Shown: in pieces, positions 10,114 through 20,746 of the stretch
Position numbering within the stretch: the first letter of the stretch is position 1
Layout of the letters: every line of letters begins with the position of its first letter
NCBI GenBank assembly: GCA_037447655.1
Contig: JBBHKE010000145.1
Span: forward strand, 1 to 64,000
DNA from: Zygnema cylindricum
Taxonomy: Eukaryota; Streptophyta; Zygnematophyceae; Zygnematales; Zygnemataceae
Length of the DNA stretch: 64,000 bases
Reading direction: 5' to 3'
Notes under the pieces: generated by a model
Database searches by the model: none
Told to the model about the DNA's origin: nothing
What the model saw: the letters and a program-made list of their open reading frames with translations, nothing else
Program-made: the position numbers and the translations under genes

Positions 10114-11780
10114 TAACTGTACTTGGTAACAAGGGAACCAAGTTCAATCAGCAGTTTGGCAGCATTCAATAAAAAGTGCGCGCGGATCCGTTAACTTTTG
10201 CGGAAATGGAGTGCTGTCCGTTTTCATGGAGGGTCACCCTTATAGTTAAGGGCGGTGTAGCTTTGACTCTTTGAGCCGCTTGCTGTACGGACGCGTACCA
10301 GCCTAGTTTCATAAAACCGGTTTTAGCTCCACGGACCACCACGCGAATCAGAACTCAGCCCACGCTCGGTCCTGGCGCTTGCGAAATATTTTCTTTCCGG
10401 CATGTCGATTGTGCTCCTCGACTGCTCAAGATCGTATCCACAGACACGTGTGAAGTTTGTTGTTCTATCCGCGCTTGTCGACAAATGCTAACAATGCACG
10501 GCTGAAATTTTTTGACCCAATGGGTTCAATCATTTTATGTGATGTGATCCTTAATTATCGAGTAAAGTATTTTGTCTTTTTTCACTCCCTTTTCAATAGA
10601 AACCTACTGTCGTTCTGACGTGTTGAAAATCTACAGATTTGGGACGTCGGTTTGGGAACACTTCCGAAAAAAGACCTTCCGAATGCTTCGAAAATATCAA
10701 AATTCCTAAGTAATTGCTTTGGGTTAAGGCCTTTTAGGGTACGGAAATTACTTTTAGGACCAAACATTAAACGGCCGTACGCCACACTTTAAAACATGGT
10801 CCATTCTGGTCCGTATGGTCAGGTTTCCACCGACAAGGAAACCGTACATCCATGATAGATTCTCTCCATTCTTGTCGAATCTGATGTTTTGTCGTCATGT
10901 GTGTCTAAAAGACTAAAACTTTCTTTTGGGCGAATGGTATCCAAAAACGTTGTTGGCATTTGTCACAGGCTGGCTGATTCGATTCGATCCATGAAATAAT
11001 ATGACGTGGATGCGTTGTCAGGCGAATTTCTAACCGTCAATTTAGTTCAATCGCGTGAATTCTTCACAGGTTCTGTGGGACAGCACAGTTACCGTACCGT
11101 ACGGTCTGTCAGCAATTTTGGTAGAGGAGACGCTGACGGCCACCAAAACACGGCCGTTAGGCGGAAAACTTGAGAAATGCAGCTACGTTATTTAACAACT
11201 TCGAGAAATGTGAAAAACAATATTGGAAATCGTCGCACGTGCTCGAATATTGTGAAAATGTACGGCACTCAAAAAACGTACAGCGAAGGGTCCGCTCCAT
11301 GAACAATTCTCGTCACAAAAATTGACGCTGCTACTGTAGCTGGCGCTACAGGAGATTATGACCGTGCACGGATTTTTTTTAATTGTTTACTTACAGCATT
11401 AAGCTTTTTGCCACGCGTCACGCCAAAGCCGACAATTCCAATCGGCCGCTTCTAGACAACCGCAAGGCCTTCGTCGTCGTACGGAATTTTGTCAGCAGTT
11501 GTACTGTCGTGTTTACAATGCCCTCAAAAAAGGACAATTCTGAAAAAAAACAAAAAACAGGAAGGACCTCGCTTCTCGCACGTTTTAACATTTTTTGCTG
11601 CGATAAGAGAATACGTTCATTATTATCCGTACGAAATATGTTCACGAGGTCTTAGAACTTTTCTGGTCACATCTTGTGGATCCGATATAGTTGGCGGTAG
11701 GTATGGAAAACCCCCTTTCTAAAATGGTTAATTGTGCGCTAATAATTAAGTAAACCATCCACGAGCGCATCAACGGATAC
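10114..11780. other. Unassigned sequence
   Basis: No coding similarity, LTR ends or tandem repeats are recognisable. Possible contents are old LTR debris and the distal upstream region of ELP1. Open frames here are short and lack family motifs. Confidence 0.4.
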
Positions 11781-11784
11781 GATT

Positions 11785-12084
11785 GTAACCGGAATAAGTC
11801 AGCGGTCAAAGTAACGGCTTCGCAATTTGCCGGCAAACGGGACGTTTCATACCACCGGCCGTCTCGTACGGCAGTACAACGATCGCTAAAGCCGTCACAG
11901 CGAATTAAATGCACTGCCTCACTGCCACGTTGCAGTAGGTTTTGTTTCTTTCAGATGACACTGCAGCTTTGCTCGCCGTACAGCCAATATCCATCGAACC
12001 GACAAGGCTGTACAGAGGGCCCGACCTATAAATCCTGCGAGCGAAAGCGATTCGAAAACATCGAAATCCAAGGCAGCGCAAAAA
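11785..12084 (+). promoter_or_regulatory. ELP1 promoter and 5' leader
   Basis: About 300 bp are conserved with the regions upstream of ELP2 (46461-46790) and the ELP3 remnant (29745-30060). A TATA box, TATAAAT, lies at 12027-12033, 52 bp before the ATG, in the shared context GGGCCCGACCTATAAATCC. Confidence 0.7.
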
Positions 12085-12947
12085 ATGGCGTCTTTCAAAA
12101 GCTCTGCCGCCATGCGTCGTGTTTTGGTAGCCGCCGTGGCCATCGCAGCTCTGCTGACGTGGCAAGCCGAAGGAGCTCGCGTGGCGCCTCGCCTGCTGCT
12201 GCAAGCTGCCAGCTCAGCATGTCCGTCGGATCCTTCGGCTCTCTGCGATTTCGGGTTCCGAGGGTACGCCGCCAGCGTGCCAGTCATCAGGTTCGCGACA
12301 AAACCTTCCGTCTCAATGATTAATTTAGTGCGAACTGTTTTTCCGCGTCGGTAGGAAACAAAGCGGCTGTCGAGCACAATCCCCAGCCATGCCTTGGCTG
12401 CGGTATTTTCGCATATTTTGGTGGAAGCATGATGCTGACTCGGATGCCTTGCTTCTGTTTAGTTTAGACGGCCCGGCGGACGCTCCCGTCGACCCGCCCA
12501 TCGTCGAAGCCGCCAACGGCACTCTGGTGCAGGTGGCCAACACGGGCAGCGGAAAAGTTTTGGCCGGCTGCCCGGCAACGCTCAACAGTACGGACGGTCA
12601 ATTCTACATCTCGGCTCAGCCTTCTAGAATCCACTTCCAAAACTTCAACGTGGTACGTTTCCGCATGTGTTACACCTGAAAGCCGAGAATCCTGTAGATT
12701 TCCACAACATCTGTAGCTCGAAAGCCAAAAAACCGAATCTCTGATTGGCCGTACGGACCGTCCTTTTTGTTGTCGTTTTGCTTGGGCGCAGAACCGGACG
12801 TACTTCTCGAACCTGTGCGTGGTTCTCCCCCTCCTCCACATAAATGTCGGCCAGCTCAACCTGTACCCTGGCAACAACTCCACACTATATCTCGAAGCGC
12901 GCCGCTGCGTCGTTTTCCAAACGGGTCCGACGAGCGCCCAATGCTAA
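12085..12947 (+). pseudogene. ELP1: secreted protein with broken extensin-like tail
   Basis: There are three exons: 12085-12290, 12463-12652 and 12792-12947. Junctions are GT..AG (CATCAG|gttcgc, tgtttag|TTTAGA, AACGTG|gtacgt, ggcgcag|AACCGG) and introns fall in phases 2 and 0. The protein starts MASFKSSAAMRRVLVAAVAI, a signal peptide with a hydrophobic core at residues 13-25. An extracellular region with Cys pairs and N-glycosylation sites (NGT, NST, NRT) follows. ELP2 has a Gln codon in the QCQSPP segment where this copy has TAA (12945-12947), so the tail is lost. The tail sequence continues degenerately to 13041. 'ELP' is a label used here; no named family was recognised. Confidence 0.72.
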
Positions 12948-13041
12948 TCGCCGCCTCGCCCGCCGCCCGCAAAAACGCCGCCGCCGCCGCCACTCAAAAA
13001 AACCACTCCTCCTCCTCTTTAAAAGACCCCTCCTCCACAAG

Positions 13042-13173
13042 AGTGAAGTTGGTCAAAGTTTTTGTCAGCCAGGGTGGCAGTTATTTTTGCAGAAACACAA
13101 AGGGGTCAGGGTTGTCCTAGAGGCTTCTTTGAAGCTATCCACTCTGAGGACTTATGGAGGTCTCAGAGTTTCA
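13042..13173 (+). mobile_element. 3' fragment of a family-A LTR
   Basis: The last 132 bp of a family-A LTR, ending gaggtctcagagtttca, are fused directly to the degenerate proline codons of ELP1 on the left and to the Gypsy LTR on the right. Confidence 0.8.
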
Positions 13174-13178
13174 AAGTT

Positions 13179-13840
13179 TGCTGGAATTTCTAGGGTTTTT
13201 CTCAGGAGATAGTACTGAAACAGCAACCTGTCTCCCTCGGCCCCAAGTGCCTTATACCAGCAAAGTTTGTCCTACCGATAGTACCAAAGTCAAAGCAATA
13301 CTAGGAGCCAATCACCGGCCAGGAATTGTTATCGTACGGACATAAGACAAAACATGTTGTACTACACTCGGGTTAAAAAGTTAGGCGACTATCTCCAGCT
13401 AGATTAGAAGCCACGTGGTTTTCTATGACACAATCTTGAGCAACAAAGTTTTAAATTGACGTGAAACTCCTAACTTTGACTCACATTAATAAATGCTCTA
13501 TTCGGCTGGTGGACCTAAACTAACGTCCTACTGATAGCCAACAGCAAAATCTACGAGACTATCCCAAAAGTTACGTGGTGTACCACAATGTAGCCCCCTA
13601 TGGGACAGTTGGTAACTGGTCACATGTAACAGGATGGTAATCTTTGGAATGGAGTAACTTTGTCGTCCGGCCTCCGTTAGGCGCGAAATAAAGTGCGTTC
13701 GGTTCAGTTAGGAAAATAGAAGAATCTGGTCAAGCTGAATGCTATCCTTTTCCCGTACTTTAATTACCGTACAGAGGAAAAAAGGCCCGAGAATCCTTGG
13801 TAAGATAAAAGGGGTGCCCGTGAAGAACATGAGCTTGACA
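13179..13840 (-). mobile_element. 3' LTR of the Gypsy element
   Basis: The 662-bp sequence matches 23371-24033. On the minus strand it begins TGTCAAGCTCATG and ends near CCAGCA. The shared sequence extends a few bases further (AACTT), so the exact boundary is uncertain. Confidence 0.8.
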
Positions 13841-14309
13841 GCTGTCAAGCGTGTCGGAAACATCAGAGGGGGGTGCCCACTGCCCGGGTTATTGGCATTG
13901 GAGTCCTGCAAACAACCTTCCCCCGAATGCGAATGCTCCCCACAACCATGCTTGTGCTCAATGCTGCCCGCCTTGTTCTTTTGAGCATGCATGCAAAGGT
14001 GGGGATGAGTGCTTGGGGAGGGCACAAAGATATCCCCTCCCCCCTCTCCTTCCCCCTCGTGGCCGGGGGAAAGGAGGGAATCCTTAGAGGTGGAGCCGGG
14101 TCCTTGATTTCCCCCCCTCTTAGTCAACTGTGACTAAGACTTTTGAATAATTACCCCCCCAATTCGCAATTCCCGCAGAACCTGAGAGGAGAGGGTTTAG
14201 GACGAGGGTCCCAGGAGGAGGGGAGACAAGATTGATGCCAACACTGGCCGCATTGATCACATGCCAGTACAGAATTCTTAGAGGGAGATGAGAGGCATTC
14301 AGAGGAGCA
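13841..14309 (-). other. Gypsy 3' untranslated spacer
   Basis: This lies between the integrase end and the 3' LTR. It holds C/T-rich tracts and no domain. A 140-codon open frame on the minus strand overlaps the LTR and has no recognisable motif. Confidence 0.4.
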
Positions 14310-15526
14310 TTAAGGGGGATCAACAAAATAGGTAAGGTGGAAAGTAGGTTCGTCTTCGAATCCCCAGAGGTGACAAGGAGCCACATTGATCTGATTTTCC
14401 TTGATCCTCCGCCCATCCTTCCCTTCAAGTGTCAAGACCCCTTTATTGGAGACTTCCACTACCTTCAAAATCACCCTCCCCGCTGCAATGTCCAGAGTGT
14501 CCTTTTTCTGTTGCATCCAATACACGAAATCCTCGCGTAGAAATCGCCATTGCCGAGGGACAAAATTCCCGCTCCGGCGTTGCGAATACCAGAGTTGATC
14601 TCGGTGCTGAGCTGCTTGTAAATTCCCCATGGCCAGAGGCATTTCCCGGTGAAATACCTTGGCCCTGTTTGCAATCAATTTTTCGACCGTTCCCTTGCTC
14701 TCCATCTCCGGAAGGACCACTACTTGGGTAGAGGCAGCGCCGGGGAGGATGGGATGCCGTCCGAACAAAATGAAATATGGACTGTAGGAGTGGAGGGATG
14801 CTTGCCGGCTAAATCGGTACCCCATGGCGATCCAAGGCACCCTTCTATCCCACTCTCGTAGATCCTCTTCCACAGCATATTTACACTTTGACCACTTCAC
14901 TGTCTACACGCACCTTTCGGCCAAATCGTCGGCTTGTGGGTGGTCTCTGCTATTCAACCGGTGATGGATGAGGCACAATTCCAACAAGTTGGAGAATTCT
15001 CCCGCAAATTCGGAGCCCTGGTCGGTCAGAACTTTGGTTGGGGCCCCAAATTCGGAAAGCACTCTCTGCAACAATGCGTCCGCAATCGCCTTGGACTCCT
15101 TTCTAGGTAAGACCACCAATTCGATCCACTTGGAAAAATACTCTATCATTACCAACACAAAGCGGTTCCTCGTCTATTAGTGGGGAGAGGACCCAGCAGA
15201 TCCAGAGACCACCGATAAAACATCCCCTTGAAGGGAAGGGAATGAAGCTGAGCACCTCCTTTTTTGTCGAAAGCTGCTTTGACTCGGTCACAGGAGGAAC
15301 ACGTCTGCACAATCCGGTTGACTTGGGTCCGCAACCCGTGCCACCAATACGATCCTGCGACCAAAGAGGTGGTCCGTTTCTGCCCAAAATGGCCACACTG
15401 CTGGTGAAGGTTAAAAATAAGAGTCTCCATGTCGACCAAGGGAGGAACCACTTTCCTTGTCCCATCTGCCCACTTTCGGATTAAGATGCCCCTTTCCCAC
15501 TCGTATGCCGCCATTCGTGTTTGCAC
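14310..15526 (-). pseudogene. Gypsy integrase
   Basis: The N-terminal HHCC zinc finger is readable: HQQCGHFG then CSSC, 15.45-15.3 kb. The catalytic core follows with WSLDLLGPL (first Asp), KVLTDQGSEFAGEF (second Asp) and HPQADDLAERCV (Glu). The C-terminal part has DFVYWMQQKKDTLDIAAGR and INVAPCHLWGFED, resembling the C-terminal domain of algal and moss Gypsy integrases. A frameshift near 15155 separates the zinc finger frame from the core, and a stop occurs after AERCV. Integrase would insert the cDNA in the host genome; this copy is broken. Confidence 0.88.
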
Positions 15527-15579
15527 CCGAGATAACTACACTCTTGACAAATGCGGAAGAGGGAAACCTTGTTGGACAG

Positions 15580-16330
15580 ATTGGAGTGCATCGTGATTGT
15601 TCCAAATATCTTTCTGTTCGGCCCCTATAGGCGCCTGCCCCTCCACGTCTTCCGAGAAAGTAGACATTCCCCCCCCAGATTAAGGACGCCAAATAAGGGC
15701 AGAGGAAGCTCGAATGAGTCCCAAACTGATTTCAGGATCCTCATCATGGCGGGCCCCTGTGGAATCTCTAGTGGAAGGGTCAGGATTTCTCCTAAGTCCG
15801 TCGGCATTCCCATGAATCTCTCCGGCCCAGTGGACTATGTCGAAGTCATATTTCTGCAGTATTAACACCCACCTCGCGAGCTTGCTAGTGAGCTTGCTGT
15901 TCTCCATAATCCAATTCAGAGGCTCGTGATCCGTGATCAGAGTGAAATGGACTCTGTATAGGTATGGTCTGAAGTGTAGGATGGCCCATACTGTTGCCAG
16001 TAATTCCTCGTTATAGTTGCTGTAATTCCCCTCCGCTCAGTTATTACTCCTACTGGCGTAAGCTACCACATATTCGGCACCAGCATCATCCAGTTGGGCT
16101 AAAACAGCTCCCAATCCAAACCAGCTCCAATCAGTGTAAAGGAGGAAGGGTCTTTGGTGATCAGGCATTCGGAGCTCTGGGTGTTGCTTCAGGGCATCCT
16201 TGAGGTACTGGAAAGCAATCTGTTGCTCCTCCGTCCACAGCCACTCCCGGTCTTTCCGCAACAACTGGTTCAGAGGCTGAGCAAGGCTACTAAATTCAGG
16301 GATGAATCTGTGATAATAGTTAGCCAGGCC
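15580..16330 (-). pseudogene. Gypsy RNase H domain
   Basis: The frame reads LWTEEQQIAFQYLKDAL, FLLYTDWSWFGLGAVLAQL (catalytic Asp in YTDWS), VVAYASRSNN, NYNEELLATVWAILHFRPYL, FTLITDHEPLNWI and HWAGEIHGNADGL. This is the RNase H-like fold typical of Ty3/Gypsy, which degrades RNA in the RNA-DNA hybrid. At least one stop (after SRSNN) interrupts an otherwise continuous frame shared with RT. Confidence 0.88.
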
Positions 16331-17200
16331 TAAAAATGTGCGTAGTGCAGAGACGTCCTAAGGAGGGGGGACGGCATCAAGGGCTGCAACTTTGACCATA
16401 TAGGGACCCACTGTCCCGGGTGTAACTTCGTGTCCCAGGTAAATAATTTTATGCACCCCAAAAATTCCCTTACCAGGGTGACATTACAAGCCCGCTGCTT
16501 GGAGAGCTCGGAGTAAAATCTGTATGTGCCCCAAGTGTTCCTCGAAGGTCTTCGAGAAGATAATAACATCGTCTATATAGCACCGTGCACAGTCAATCTA
16601 CCGGAGTGCCTTGTCCATGGCACGTTGGAATTTGGCTGGCGCATTCTTCAGCCCGAATGGCATGTAGAGCCATTCATTCAACCTGGACCCTGCCCAAAAA
16701 GCTGTCCTTTCTCGGTGCTTTGGCTCCATCGCGATGTGGTGAAACCCATTCTTCATGTCTAGTGTGGAGTAAATGCTGGCCCCAGCCAGCGAGTCAAAAA
16801 TCACTTCCGGGGTAGGCATTAGGTATCGGTCAGGTACAGTTGCCGTGTTAAGCATCCGGTAATCTCCACATATCCGAAAGTCTACCGTTTTCCCAGATGA
16901 GTCCTTCTTCGGTGGAAGAACGGTTGGAGACGCAAATCTATGGAGTCCGGTTCATTCTTGAACCAATCTTGCTTCTACCAGAGTTTGTACCTTTCTCGTG
17001 ATGAACTCCTTTTCCTTGAAATTGAGAGGGTACTGCTTCTGCCAAACAGTAGACGTCTCGTCTATTAAATCGATTCGAAAAGGGGTTCCTTTGTAGATGT
17101 CTACGTCGGTATCTGACCAGGAGAACACTTGTTTGTTCTTGTCCAACACGTCGGAGAGCTGGGCCTTTTGTTGAGGGTCCAACTGCTCCCCTAAGGTCCA
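16331..17200 (-). pseudogene. Gypsy reverse transcriptase
   Basis: The thumb-proximal entry reads TPFRIDLIDET and LNFKEKEFITRKVQTLVEA. RT motifs follow: STLDMKNGFHHIAM, WLYMPFGLKNAPAKFQ and catalytic YIDDVIIFSKTFEEH (codons around 16568-16579). The connection is YLGHEVTPG. The first segment shares its frame with the methyltransferase upstream. Damage around 16.86-16.95 kb and a TAG before the DCARCYIDDV segment break it. Confidence 0.88.
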
Positions 17201-17499
17201 ATCCATCTTTCCAGGTTCCACCGCTGCCGAGGCCTCTGGGGGTCTACCCCAGCGGGAGATATCGAATTCCATCCCTACCTGCGGGTCAACCTCAGCTCCT
17301 CCCGTTATAATGCTGCTGCTACCAACTTCCGCTAAGTTGTCTCTCTCCGAGCCTCCGCTCCCCCCCAGTGAGGAATCCCTTAATTTCGGTAAAATGTTTG
17401 GACTGGAAAATTTTGATGATAAAAATTGTTTTCTTGCCTCCCTCCCCCCCTCAAGCTGCAAGTGGGCCTGCATTGCTAACAACTTTGGAGCTTGAAGGT

Positions 17500-18523
17500 A
17501 GCGATTCCTCGATTGCGGAGATTGTAGGCTAGAGAAGGCCAAAGAATGTTTTATCACCCATGTTATTGCATTTAGATCCATGCTTTGTCCGAGTAGGCTG
17601 CACCTCTAGAGGTCTGATATACCTGGTGCCGCCGTACTGGCTGGTTGGAATCCCATGGCTTGTTCTCGTTCTTCCACCGTTGGCGTTGTCCAAACTCCAC
17701 TTTTGCTGTCAAATATCATTCCTACCGCTCCCTTTCGATACGCATGGCTATTGGGGAAGGAAACCAATGTTGGCAGTGCTCGCCGTGGTGCTCCTGGTTG
17801 GTTCCACTGGAAGAACGGAGGATGATCAGCCATAGTTACGGGAGTAGCCATCCGCCTTGTCCCAAAAATTTATTGCAGGGTAATCTGGGGATCTGTTTTG
17901 TGGTTCTGTAAGAGCTTGTTCAAGACTGACAGAGGTATCAAATTGGTCCAGTACGCCCGAACTCTGTGAGCCCTGGATCCCAGTTGCGCCGCATCGAAAA
18001 CAAGTGGAGCTCCTAGAATGTGCTTGACTTTATTCCAGCTATTTGCCACTTGTTTTCTCTTATCATCTCCCGGGAGGACATTCTCCAAAATGTACCCCAC
18101 TGGTTGGTCTTCGGATTGCTGCAGCCAGAAAAGTAATTTGATCATCTGTAAGAAGGTTCGACTTCTGCTATCCTGATGTCCCTTGCCTTTCCCGGCTAGA
18201 GAGTATCCTTGGCATGGCCATCCTGCAATCACCAAATCTACTCGCTCCTGCATAGCGAGATGTGGCTTAAGGATATTGTCTATATTTTGCGGAACACTTC
18301 GGTGAGATCTGCAGATGGCGGATATCGGAAGTTGTTGGGGATACAATTGGTGGAGTTGTTGGAGTAGGTATTCTTTGACAGCCCGAGCATCCGGTGAAAT
18401 TTCCACGGCCACATATGACTCCAATTTATGCCCAGCTTTCAAGACAGCTTCGAGGTCCGAGCTAATTCCAGAAAATAAGGATAATATTAAGAGTCCAGAA
18501 TTCGGGGTAGATAATGACACCAC
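17500..18523 (-). pseudogene. DNA cytosine-5 methyltransferase domain inside Gypsy pol
   Basis: From 18523 the frame holds C5-methyltransferase motifs in order. Motif I is LSLFSGI (residues 14-20), motif II is AVEIS (39-43), and motif IV is VIAGWPCQGYSLAGKG with catalytic Cys104. Motif VI is ILENV (145-149) and motif VIII is QLGSRAHRVRAYWTN (180-194). After an in-frame TAA (17870-17872), motif IX-like PTVEEREQAMGF and motif X-like LLGQSMDLNAITW follow, separated by a TAG (17606-17608). The enzyme transfers methyl from S-adenosylmethionine to cytosine C5. It lies in one frame with protease upstream and RT downstream, so it was part of the polyprotein. Retrotransposon-borne cytosine methyltransferases are known from charophytes and dinoflagellates. 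Two stops make this copy inactive unless it is recoded. Confidence 0.9.
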
Positions 18524-18694
18524 GTGTCAATTGAATTTTTGATTTTCGGGCGGAACTTTCGAAGATTCCAACCGAGGTTATTTTTCCTTTACACAAACAG
18601 CTGTCAAGGATTTGTCCACTTCCCGCCGAAGTTTTGTTATTGGTAATAATCTGTTCTGGTATCCTTCCTCCCACCGCTTGGAAATAGGGAATTG

Positions 18695-19200
18695 TTATAT
18701 TATGTCTGCAATATCGGTGGCGCTGGCGAGCAGTTCCGTGGGTGTGTGGGTGGCATAGACGGGATAACATCCTGCGACGGGAGCATTATCTTTCCCCCTA
18801 TTCCATAGATCTAGGGGAACCACCACCTTGACTCCTTCTGGATCCTCAAGATCCCAAACAGTAAATTGCTCCTTCCACACACTTAATCCCATGTTCACCC
18901 TGGTCTAGGTCGCCATTCCCAATAATATCTCAAACTGCTTACCTTCCACCACCAAGAAGGGAAGCTGAATTCGGACCATTTGACCTACGTCGTCGGCGAA
19001 CTCTATTAACATAGCTTTGATTATTCCGTGTACCGGTTGGCTCCCACTGCTAACATTACTTAGGCAGATGTCATTGGGGAAGATTTACGGTCGAAGTTCT
19101 TCAGGCATTTGCTACAGAGTCGATGTGGTGATTAGATTTAGGAGTGCTCCTGTATCGACAACTGCGTCTTGATACCCGCCGTATGCATTCCCGCTAGATT
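18695..19200 (-). pseudogene. Gypsy aspartic protease region
   Basis: The minus strand reads GGYQDAVVDTGALLNLIT, with the retropepsin DTGA at about 19145-19156. A beta-rich segment (MGLSVWKEQFTVWDLED, VVVPLDLWNRG) follows, then stops before the methyltransferase. The frame is the same as that of the methyltransferase and RT. This protease would mature the polyprotein. Confidence 0.8.
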
Positions 19201-19394
19201 TCTTGTTCAAGCTCCACCAGCTTCTGTAGTAATTCCTGTTTTCTCCGATGGAGATTCTGGGCGGTCGTCAGAGCGGGAGTCCTAGAGGGCGATCCTAATC
19301 GCAGCGCTGCCAATTTTGCAGCCATGGCTGCCATTTGCTGGCTTTGCTATTGGATGATAGCCTCCGGGATTAATTGGGCTTGACCTGTAGGCTG

Positions 19395-20671
19395 TCATTC
19401 AAGGTTCTCCAGGGTGCGGCGTCCCCAAGGGTAAAGAAGCTGCAGCGGGAGAGGATTCACGGCAGTTTCACTTTCTCTGGTGAACAGTGCATATTGCATC
19501 ATCTCTTTAGGAACTCCATTCTTTCGGAAGCACTGCCCTTCCTTGTGACCCATGAAACCCCAAGCCTCACACTTGGAGCCTTCGGTAGTATATTTGCCCC
19601 TTAATTCATTGGAGATTTGTGCGTCATCAAATTTTGGAAGTTTTATTTGTCGCAACTAGGCTTGCGACATCTTTACAGTCTCAGATCGTGGCGTCGGCCG
19701 GTAATTGTCTTTGTTAACCAGTGTTTTATCGTCTGACCCTCCTCCTTCCTTCCTTTCTTGCTGCCTCTTTGTCCTTTCAGCTCTCTCCTTCTCCCATTCC
19801 TTCTGCTTAAAAGCTAATTCCGGTTTGAGCTTCCGGGGGCATCGCTTCCATCCATGACCTGTTTGTTGACAGTTTAAACAGTTATAGAGGAAGACACGGT
19901 CATCGGCCCCCATAGCAGGTTCGGATCCGTTATCCACCACCTGTTTCCCCTTAAGCTTCCGGAAGGCTAAGAGTTCGGCCGACTCTTCATTTTCGGGAGG
20001 CATTTCTCCGACAAATCCTGCAAAGTTCCCTCGGGTTTTTCCGGTTACCGCTTTTTCCTGGGCCTCTCGGTAGACAAAGTGATCATAAAGCTTCATTGCG
20101 GCCTGAGAGATGTCTTTGGCGGTTGGATTGACGTCTTAGGTGGCCTGTCCCGCAATCGAATTATCGAGGGCTGCCTGCTCCGTCGGTCCGAACAAATTTC
20201 TAACGACGATGAAATATTTGGTTGCCATGGCCGGAAGATCAATGGTTGAGAGTTTGGTTTTTTGACAAAGGCTGGACAATCTGTTAAAACAATCTGGGGT
20301 GTTTCACTCTTTTGGCAACGGAATTCCGTGAATTCTTTGATAGCAGATTCATTCCTCTCAGTGTAAAGGAGTCTCCAGGCATTCAAAAGAGTGGTACAGG
20401 GGGTTTGGTCTGCAACCATCCGAGTGGCTACCCTGGCCTCCTGGATGGCTTGAAGCTGAGCGACATAGGCTCGTCCTTGTGCCTCTAGTTTCATGTCCTC
20501 TGTGAAGAGGGCGGTGACAGGAGCGGCTACAGCGGCAGCCAAGTCTGCTTCCGCCTGCAAGACTGCCTCATCAAAGATAGGGTCTGAAATTTTGATGTTG
20601 GGAGCCATCAAAAGAGGTTGTCGCTCCTTGAAGTCTGCCAAAGCTCCACCAGCAAGATAGTTCACCATCAT
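19395..20671 (-). pseudogene. Gypsy gag: capsid C-terminus and nucleocapsid
   Basis: A helical capsid-like region (20671-20093) is followed by a zinc knuckle CLNCQQTGHGWKRC (C-x2-C-x4-H-x4-C, near 19880). A second knuckle-like CEAWGFMGHKEGQC has lost its second Cys. The knuckle segment is in a different frame from the flanking gag and pol, which indicates at least two indels. A stretch between 19200 and 19395 (Gln-rich) links to protease. Confidence 0.75.
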
Positions 20672-20746
20672 GGGGAAAAGGGTGGTTTTAAAGTCATCTG
20701 GAATGGCTCCGCCCCTGTATTTGTTGATTTCAGATTCGGTGAACGA

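Noticed and set aside
10582-10785. Small minus-strand open frame
   Set aside because: No homologous motif, start context or splice support; length is within chance for this composition.
12767-13212. Ala/Arg-rich open frames over ELP1 exon 3
   Set aside because: They are alternate frames of the GC-rich proline-codon tract running into an LTR fragment; the spliced frame has homology to ELP2.
13708-14133. His/Cys-containing frame between Gypsy integrase and LTR
   Set aside because: It overlaps the LTR, has no C-x2-C or similar spacing that repeats, and is biased by C/T tracts.
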